From: Archangium lansingense
Lineage (GTDB): Bacteria > Myxococcota > Myxococcia > Myxococcales > Myxococcaceae
Reading direction: 5' to 3'
Length of the DNA stretch: 64,000 bases
NCBI RefSeq assembly: GCF_026626635.1
Contig: NZ_JAPNKA010000001.1
Span: 11,516,501-11,580,500 of the forward strand
Each line of letters opens with the position of its first letter. Positions within the stretch are counted from its first letter, which is position 1. This document shows, piece by piece, positions 58,719 to 64,000 of this stretch. The notes beneath the pieces were generated by a model. The model was not told the DNA's origin. It made no database searches and worked only from the letters and a program-made list of their open reading frames with translations. The translations under genes and the position numbers were made by a program.

Positions 58719-60586
58719 CGAGCCCCTTGCATCCGGACCTGCTCCAGCCAGGAGACACCGTGAGGCACTACCGGGTGGTGCGCCGTCTGGGCGCTGGAGG
58801 CTTCTCCACCGTCCTGCTCGTGGAGCATGAGAGCCGTGAATACTCCATGAAGGTGGCCACGCGACCAGCGAACAGGGAGGACGAGACGCGCACGGATGAG
58901 CGGGCCTTCCGGGAGGCCGTCGCGCTGGGACATTTCCGCCACCCCCACCTGCCCGAGGTGCGCGAGCTGGGACGCTGGCCGGACCTGGAATCGGGCTTCT
59001 TCTTCGTCGTGACCGAACACATCCCCGGCTGCACCTTCAACGCCTGGCGTTGGAAGACGCAGTCCTCGCTGTACCGCTTCGTGGGCGAGCTGGCCGAGGT
59101 GGCTCGGGTCCTGGCGGAGTTACACGAGCGAGGCCTGGTGCACCGGGACCTCAAGGCCGACAACATCCTCATCAGGGACGGCGACGAGAGGCCCTTCTTC
59201 ATCGACTTCGGCTCGGCGTACCTGCCGGGGGCATACACGCTGACGGAGGTGTTGCCCCCAAGCACGTTCCACAATCTGCCTCCCGAGTGTGCGGCCTTCC
59301 TGCTCGGTGGCGCGTGGGAGACCGGAGCACGCCTCCCCGCCACTCCAGCCATGGACCTCTACGCCTTCGGAGCCCTGCTCTACGAGGCTCTCACGGACTG
59401 CCACCCCTTCAATCCCCGGCTGCCCCGGGCGGAGCTCGCGCTCGCCATCGAGCTGCTGCCCCCCACCCCTCCGCTCCGGCTCGATCCGCGAGTGCCTCCG
59501 GGCCTGAACGACCTGACGCTGCGGCTGCTGGCGAAGAAGCCGGAGCAGCGCCCTCCGAGCGCCCGGGCTGTTCACGAGGAGCTGATACGAATGTTGGAGG
59601 CGGAGGGGAAGACGGAGCACTGGAGGATGTCATATGCCTTCGAGGTAGGGAGGCCTGAGACAGCCCTGGAGGCAAGAGGAGAACCAACCCAGCAGTCAGA
59701 GGAACCCACACCTCGACCCGATGAGGACCCCGAGCCACTTCGCGAGGAGGCAAAGGCGCAGGTACCGTTACCGGCCGGACAGACAAAGGACGCGCGAAAG
59801 CCTCCGGGATGGTGGGCGTATGGCGGGCTGGCGCTCCTGGTGCTCGCCCTCGCCTGGGTGCTACTCGGAATAGGGGGAAAGGCCGTTCGCGCCGGGTGCG
59901 TATCCACGGTGGAGATGGTGTGCTCCGGCGCGGTTATTCCCGAGAAAGGACCCCACCCCATGTTTCCCTCCAGCCGTGCCGATGACACCTCCGTCCAGCC
60001 CATGCCATCCCGGCCCCTCAGCGGCCTGTGCGCACTACTCTGCACCTGCGCCGCCTCGGCACACCTCGCAGCCTGCGCGACCACGCCAGTACGCCCCGAC
60101 ATGGGCCTCATCCTCGAGCAGTGTCCTCCCGAGGCCCGCGCCACGGCCAGGCGCCTGGGTCTCCATCCCGTCATGCAGGTCGAACTGGAGACCTTCACCT
60201 GTGCGGGCTCGGAGGATTCGGTGCAGGAGTGTGCCAATGCCATCAACGTCAGGACGGGGCCCGTGGTGGGCATCATGCTCCTGAGCAATGAAGAGGTCTT
60301 GAAAGTGACGGGCGAGGCGAAGGTCTTCCCGGATCGGGTCTACATCTCCTTCGATCAGGTGTACCCGACGCCCGAGGGCCCGCCTGTCCCCTTCTGTGGC
60401 GTGGCCCTGAATGACAACAGGGACCGCTTTGGCGTGACGACGCACGCGGCCCTGCCACCGGCCGATGGCCTCGACATCGTTCCGGCCAAGGTGGACCGGA
60501 GCCCCGACACCGCCGTCCTCCGCTTCCCCATCGTGTACACCTATGTCCAAGGTCCCGAGGACAGCACGTTCCAGCCTCGGCGCTGA
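58715..60586 (+). CDS. Membrane Ser/Thr protein kinase with an in-frame lipoprotein-like C-terminal module
   Basis: The kinase domain spans residues about 15-290: RRLGAGGFSTVLLVEHESRE, MKVA with the ATP-binding Lys, HRDLKADNILI, and IDFGSAYLPG. A hydrophilic stretch and a transmembrane helix (365-388, YGGLALLVLALAWVLLGIGG) follow. The same frame then continues into a segment that looks like an independent lipoprotein: from Met430, MPSRPLSGLCALLCTCAASA then HLAAC, with a 170-residue Cys-containing domain. No stop separates them, so either they are fused or the second half is translated from an internal start (ATG 59960 or 60002). The gene overlaps the DUF2381 stop by four bases. Confidence 0.85.
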   Translation: MTSPLHPDLLQPGDTVRHYRVVRRLGAGGFSTVLLVEHESREYSMKVATRPANREDETRTDERAFREAVALGHFRHPHLPEVRELGRWPDLESGFFFVVTEHIPGCTFNAWRWKTQSSLYRFVGELAEVARVLAELHERGLVHRDLKADNILIRDGDERPFFIDFGSAYLPGAYTLTEVLPPSTFHNLPPECAAFLLGGAWETGARLPATPAMDLYAFGALLYEALTDCHPFNPRLPRAELALAIELLPPTPPLRLDPRVPPGLNDLTLRLLAKKPEQRPPSARAVHEELIRMLEAEGKTEHWRMSYAFEVGRPETALEARGEPTQQSEEPTPRPDEDPEPLREEAKAQVPLPAGQTKDARKPPGWWAYGGLALLVLALAWVLLGIGGKAVRAGCVSTVEMVCSGAVIPEKGPHPMFPSSRADDTSVQPMPSRPLSGLCALLCTCAASAHLAACATTPVRPDMGLILEQCPPEARATARRLGLHPVMQVELETFTCAGSEDSVQECANAINVRTGPVVGIMLLSNEEVLKVTGEAKVFPDRVYISFDQVYPTPEGPPVPFCGVALNDNRDRFGVTTHAALPPADGLDIVPAKVDRSPDTAVLRFPIVYTYVQGPEDSTFQPRR

Positions 60587-60748
60587 GCCTACAGCGAAGC
60601 CACGGAAGCACTGCGGCCTGAAGCCGTGCCCCACTCAACCAGCCCCCATGAAGTGTCTGATACTTCCCTGGAGAGGTGTTCGGAAGGCATGCCCCCTGGC
60701 TTGGTCGATGCATTTCGGTAAGCTATCAATCAATGCTGGGAGGTAAAT

Positions 60749-61459
60749 ATGAGTGGGAGCGTCATCCCCTTGAACGAACTCAATAATTTCTCATCACACG
60801 AGCTTCAAGACTTAATCAAGCACGCACCCAGACCGCGGGATCTCCGATCGACGATTCGACATTTCATCAGGTCCATTCATGGACTTCCTGAAGTAATGAA
60901 ATGCGATATTCGTCAAATCAAGGTTTACGTTGGACGGGCAGGGGCAACAAGCACGCATCTTCGTCAGCGTTGGAAGGCCAGATTCGAGGACGACGAGTTT
61001 GCGCAAGCCCCATCAACCCATGCAATGGTTGTTGCGCAAGCGCCAACGCACCGCATCCAAGAAAACAGTTGGGAGTCTGTTGCCTTACGGTTCGTCACGA
61101 CTCTCAACCGAAACGACGCACTCTGCTGTGCCAACGCTATCGTTGGAAGCTCCGGCCGATTTCCCGAAACTGATGATAGTGTTCTGTACTTGGTTGCCAG
61201 GAGAAAACAAGGACCCCTAGGCAATTGCGCCCGGGTGGACAAGGTTGACAAGTCCATCAGAGAGTTGCTGGAAGACAACAAAATACCAGACGGAGTTGCT
61301 AGAGACGCGTATCTCGTCGCCAATCCCCAAGAGGCGGCCACCTTACAACTCATGGGTCCATCTTGGTGGAGTGAAGGCGATGGCGAATTGTGCAAGAAGA
61401 GAAATTGCATAACGCCTGCCTTGCCAGGTAGCCGTGGCTACTGTGGGTGGCATCGCTAG
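60749..61459 (+). CDS. GIY-YIG-like protein with a C-terminal zinc-binding motif
   Basis: A 236-residue protein in AT-richer DNA. Residues 58-145 resemble a GIY-YIG nuclease-type fold: IKVYVGRAGATSTHLRQRW, then HAMVVAQAPTHRIQENSWES with a candidate Glu, and ALCCANAIVGSSG with the usual Asn. The end, CKKRNCITPALPGSRGYCGW followed by His-Arg, forms a C-x4-C-x9-C-x2-H zinc knuckle. ATG 60749 has a strong GGGAGGT upstream. Its stop codon lies inside the left arm of the inverted repeat at 61455-61571. Signs of horizontal transfer are the base composition and that repeat. The family link is tentative. Confidence 0.6.
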   Translation: MSGSVIPLNELNNFSSHELQDLIKHAPRPRDLRSTIRHFIRSIHGLPEVMKCDIRQIKVYVGRAGATSTHLRQRWKARFEDDEFAQAPSTHAMVVAQAPTHRIQENSWESVALRFVTTLNRNDALCCANAIVGSSGRFPETDDSVLYLVARRKQGPLGNCARVDKVDKSIRELLEDNKIPDGVARDAYLVANPQEAATLQLMGPSWWSEGDGELCKKRNCITPALPGSRGYCGWHR

Positions 61460-61571
61460 TTCTACTGTGTCATAAACATCTGGCTTTCCCTCGGGAACTC
61501 CCTACTCCAACGGCTCTGCCAGCACGTCGTTTCCCGAGGGAGAACGAATTTTATGACACAGCAGGACTAGC
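61455..61571. repeat. 117-bp imperfect inverted repeat (MITE-like or strong hairpin)
   Basis: Left arm 61455-61497 and right arm 61531-61571 pair over about 41 bases. CTGTGTCATAAA (61465-61476) matches TTTATGACACAG (61550-61561) perfectly, and TCCCTCGGGAA (61487-61497) matches TTCCCGAGGGA (61531-61541) perfectly; the outer GCTAGT/ACTAGC also pair. It could be a miniature transposable element or an IS remnant, or a transcription terminator. The left arm contains the stop codon of the preceding gene. Confidence 0.65.
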
Positions 61572-61641
61572 CTCAACCAGTTCCGTACACCCGCGCCCCC
61601 GTGCATCCTCCGCACAGGGGACACGAGCACGAGCCCTTCCA

Positions 61642-62490
61642 CTACCCGCGCAGGAACGCGGTGCCCTGGCTGCCGGGCTTCTCGGCCTCGCGCAGCACGG
61701 CATCGTTGGGCGAAATGCCCACGATGTGGATGGCCTCGATGCCCTCCTCCAGCATCTCCAGGCTCTCCTCCACCTTGGGAATCATGCCGCCCTGGATGAC
61801 GCCGGAGGCAATCTTGGCGCGGGCCTCGGCGGGGGTGAGGGTGGGCAGGCGGGTGGACGGGTCGTCCTTGTTGGCGAGCACGCCGGGCACGTTGGACACC
61901 AGGAACAGCTTGGCCGCCCCCAGCTTCGCGGCCACGCGGGTGGCCACGGTGTCCGCGTTGATGTTGAGGACGTTGCCCTGCGCGTCACCGGACAGCGAGC
62001 CGAGCACGGGCACGAAGCCCGCGTCCGAGATGCGCTGGAAGGCCTCGGTGTTCACGCCCGTGACATCGCCCACCAGTCCCAAATCCACCGGCTCCGGGCC
62101 CGCGCCGCTCATGACCTTGGGAGGCCGGCGCTTCGCTTCGATGAGCCCGGCGGACATGCCCGTGGTGCACAGGGCGGGCACGCCGGCGATGCGGAAGGCC
62201 GAGGCCACGTCCACGGACACCTGGCCCGCGAGCGTCATCTTCATCACCTCGAGGGTGGCCTCGTCGGTGTAGCGGCGGCCGGCCACCATCTTCGGCTGCA
62301 GACCGAGCTTCTTCTGCATCTCGGTGGCCTGGGGCCCGCCGCCGTGGATGACGGCCACGCGGATGCCCGCGTCGAGGAAGGCGCGCACGGCGGCGCCCAC
62401 GCTCGCGGCGAGCTTCGGCTTGTCCATGGCCAGCTCGCCGCCAATCTTCACGACGAACCAGCGCCCGCGAAAGTCCGAGAGCCCGCTCAC
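61642..62490 (-). CDS. argB: Acetylglutamate kinase
   Basis: Second enzyme of arginine synthesis: phosphorylates N-acetylglutamate. At about 282 residues it matches the family. FVVKIGGELAMDKPKLAASV at the start, VIHGGGPQATEMQKKLG with the Gly-rich loop, INADTVATRVAAKLGAAKLF centrally, and GGMIPKVEESLEML near the C terminus give the usual amino-acid-kinase layout. GTG 62490 overlaps the argC stop as GTGA and is preferred; GTG 62496 is possible. argC and argB form a coupled pair with argC first. No other arginine gene is in the window. Confidence 0.95.
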   Translation of the reverse strand: MSGLSDFRGRWFVVKIGGELAMDKPKLAASVGAAVRAFLDAGIRVAVIHGGGPQATEMQKKLGLQPKMVAGRRYTDEATLEVMKMTLAGQVSVDVASAFRIAGVPALCTTGMSAGLIEAKRRPPKVMSGAGPEPVDLGLVGDVTGVNTEAFQRISDAGFVPVLGSLSGDAQGNVLNINADTVATRVAAKLGAAKLFLVSNVPGVLANKDDPSTRLPTLTPAEARAKIASGVIQGGMIPKVEESLEMLEEGIEAIHIVGISPNDAVLREAEKPGSQGTAFLRG

Positions 62491-63551
62491 GGCCACAGCC
62501 CCGGCTCAGCGAGGGTGAGACGCTCGTCCCAGCCCATCATGATGTTGAAGCTCTGGATGGCCTGGCCGGCGCCACCCTTCACCAGGTTGTCGAGCGCGGA
62601 GAAGCACACCACGCGGCGGGTGTTGCCCGTCACGGGGCCGAGCGTGAAGCCCACCTCCACGTAGTTGCTGCCGGACACGCCCACCACCTCGGGCTGACGG
62701 CCGCCGCCCACAATGCGGATGAAGGGCTCGTTGCCGAAGGACGTCTTCCACGCGGCGGTGAGCTGCTCCTGCGTGACGGAGGCGGGCACCTCGGCGAACG
62801 AGGTGGAGAAGATGCCGCGCGGCAGCGGCGCGGACACGGGCACGAACTCCAGCGACATGTCCTCCTTGCCGCCGGCAATGCGCAGCGTCTGGAGAATCTC
62901 GGGGATGTGCTGGTGCTCGAGCGGCTTGTAGGTGCGCAGGTTGGCCGCGCGCAGCGGGTGGTGGGTCGTAATCTGCGGGTTGGCGCCGCTGCCCGAGGAG
63001 CCGGTGGCGGCCACGGTGTGGATGGGGCCGGTGAGCAGGCCCGCCTTGGCCAGCGGCAGGAGGCCGAGCGCGATGGTGGTGGCGAAGCAGCCGGGGCTGG
63101 CGATGTAACGCGCCTTGCGGATGGCCTCGCGGTTGAGCTCGGGCATGCCGTAGGTGAAGGAGCCGTCGGTGAGCATCTGCGGCGCCGGGTGGTCCACGCC
63201 GTAGTACTTGGCGTAGGCAGCCGCGTCGCGCAGGCGGAAGTCGCCGGACAGGTCCACGATGCGCACGCCCGTGTTGATGATGTCCAGCACCACCTTGGCG
63301 GTGGTCTTGTGAGGCATGGCCAGGAAGGCCACGTCCGCGCCGGCCACGGCCTGGGCGGGGGGCATCTCCTGGAAGCTCAGGTCCGTGAGCCCGGCGAGGT
63401 TGAAGTGGACGTCGCCCACCTTCTTGCCGATGTTGTCCACCGCCGTGACGCGGACCACCTCCACGTTCGGATTGAAGAGGAGCCGGCGGAGGATCTCGGC
63501 TCCGCCGTAACCGGTACCGCCGATGAGGACTGCCTTGACCTTGTTGGCCAT
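62487..63551 (-). CDS. argC: N-acetyl-gamma-glutamyl-phosphate reductase
   Basis: Third enzyme of arginine synthesis: reduces N-acetylglutamyl phosphate with NADPH. The 354-residue protein has the Rossmann start VLIGGTGYGGAEILRRLL, SGDFRLRD, and the catalytic Cys155 in ASPGCFATTIALGLL, with HHPLRAANLRTYKPLEHQHI containing the active His. ATG 63551 is used; a GTG two codons upstream is possible. Its stop overlaps the argB start. The next gene upstream, a GNAT acetyltransferase, is divergent. Confidence 0.95.
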   Translation of the reverse strand: MANKVKAVLIGGTGYGGAEILRRLLFNPNVEVVRVTAVDNIGKKVGDVHFNLAGLTDLSFQEMPPAQAVAGADVAFLAMPHKTTAKVVLDIINTGVRIVDLSGDFRLRDAAAYAKYYGVDHPAPQMLTDGSFTYGMPELNREAIRKARYIASPGCFATTIALGLLPLAKAGLLTGPIHTVAATGSSGSGANPQITTHHPLRAANLRTYKPLEHQHIPEILQTLRIAGGKEDMSLEFVPVSAPLPRGIFSTSFAEVPASVTQEQLTAAWKTSFGNEPFIRIVGGGRQPEVVGVSGSNYVEVGFTLGPVTGNTRRVVCFSALDNLVKGGAGQAIQSFNIMMGWDERLTLAEPGLWP

Positions 63552-63762
63552 GTGCACTGTCTCCGTGAGGGACTTCCCGGGCGGGTGTATAGGGGCGCCC
63601 TGACAGGGAAATCCACCTCACCGAACCGCTGACGCGGCGGGCCATGGGGAGCTGTCATCTCCTCTACTCGGCCCGGGAAGCACACACACTCGGGGTATGA
63701 CCCGTCCGGACTACCGCTCGGGGCTGGCCTCGGAGCGGAGGCTGTGGAACGTTGGGCCTCCC

Positions 63763-64000
63763 ATGAGCACGGAACTGAAGCTGCGCCCCATCGAGCCGCG
63801 GGACGACGCGACGGTGGCGGCGATCATCCGCCAGGTCATGCCCGAGTTCGGCGCGGGTGGGCAGGGCTTCGCCATCCACGATCCGGAAGTGAATGGAATG
63901 AGCGCGGCCTACGCACGCCCGGGTTGCGCCTACTGGGTGGTGGAGGACGAGACGGGCCGCTTGCTGGGTGGAGGCGGAATCGCTCCGCTGGAGGGCGGTG
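63763..64000 (+). CDS. GNAT family N-acetyltransferase, 5' part (runs off the window)
   Basis: An open frame without stop to the window end. It begins MSTELKLRPIEPRDDATVAA with the usual GNAT opening, then VMPEFGAGGQGFAIHDPEVN and YWVVEDETGRLLGGGGIAPL, the first strands of an acetyl-CoA-dependent N-acetyltransferase domain. The CoA-binding loop is beyond the window. The substrate is unknown. An in-frame ATG at 63697 would add 22 residues. It is divergent from argC; a link to arginine synthesis, such as N-acetylglutamate formation, cannot be judged from this fragment. Confidence 0.75.
   Translation, partial: MSTELKLRPIEPRDDATVAAIIRQVMPEFGAGGQGFAIHDPEVNGMSAAYARPGCAYWVVEDETGRLLGGGGIAPLEGG

Noticed and set aside
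1..64000. tRNA, rRNA, CRISPR arrays or intact insertion sequences
   Set aside because: Intergenic spaces are short; no tRNA-like T-loop, regular spaced repeats or transposase gene was seen by eye. Only the inverted repeat at 61455-61571 hints at mobile DNA.

Overview
The window is GC-rich, densely packed, non-repetitive chromosomal DNA with strong third-position GC bias. That bias produces very long antisense open frames, including one of about 2,600 codons opposite a real gene. The gene content points to a fruiting-body myxobacterium of the Cystobacterineae type (Archangium, Cystobacter or Myxococcus relatives): a DUF2381 (Myxococcus paralogous family) gene coupled to a Ser/Thr kinase, a second Ser/Thr kinase fused to a cyclase-like domain, many lipoproteins, very large TPR and membrane proteins, a DUF4157 protein, and short CCCTCTCCC/GGGAGAGGG palindromes. 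The genus is inferred from these traits and not proven.

Layout. 0.1-8 kb: DAHP synthase (-), ketopantoate reductase-like protein, a protein resembling the eukaryotic SARA C-terminal (DUF3480) domain, a HisRS/HisZ-like paralog, a sterol desaturase-type hydroxylase with a small anchored protein, a VOC protein with a histone-H1-like tail, and a second fatty-acid hydroxylase divergent from a TetR regulator across two matching palindromes. 8-20 kb: lytic transglycosylase and VWA protein; a 2OG-Fe(II) oxygenase coupled by ATGA to a DUF4157 (eCIS core) protein; NagB and 6-phosphofructokinase, divergent; XdhC; a secreted subtilase; an endo/exonuclease/phosphatase protein, aldose epimerase and threonine synthase in a run. 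19.8-21.0 kb: a lower-GC island with two lipoproteins, one carrying a JAB/MPN-like HNHP motif. 21.1-32.6 kb: one minus-strand operon encoding a 3,180-residue TPR protein, a lipoprotein, QueC and a VanX-type dipeptidase.

32.7-38.5 kb: a zinc-ribbon membrane protein, a second VOC protein, a PilZ-like protein, a Ser/Thr kinase with a degenerate cyclase domain, a lipoprotein with a His/Asp/Lys tail and an NlpC/P60-like lipoprotein. 38.5-55.8 kb: a PAS histidine kinase, then what looks like a surface-polysaccharide locus: O-antigen ligase/polymerase, two tandem parallel beta-helix lipoproteins, a GT4 glycosyltransferase, a Wzx-type flippase, an 1,827-residue polytopic protein whose frame contains two palindromic repeats, and a CotH-kinase lipoprotein.

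55.9-61.6 kb is accessory DNA: a secreted PD-(D/E)xK-like nuclease coupled to a probable immunity protein, DUF2381 plus kinase plus an in-frame lipoprotein-like module, and a low-GC GIY-YIG-like protein that ends inside a 117-bp nested inverted repeat. 61.6-64 kb returns to core metabolism with argC-argB and the 5' end of a GNAT acetyltransferase gene. No rRNA, tRNA, CRISPR array or intact insertion sequence was recognised.
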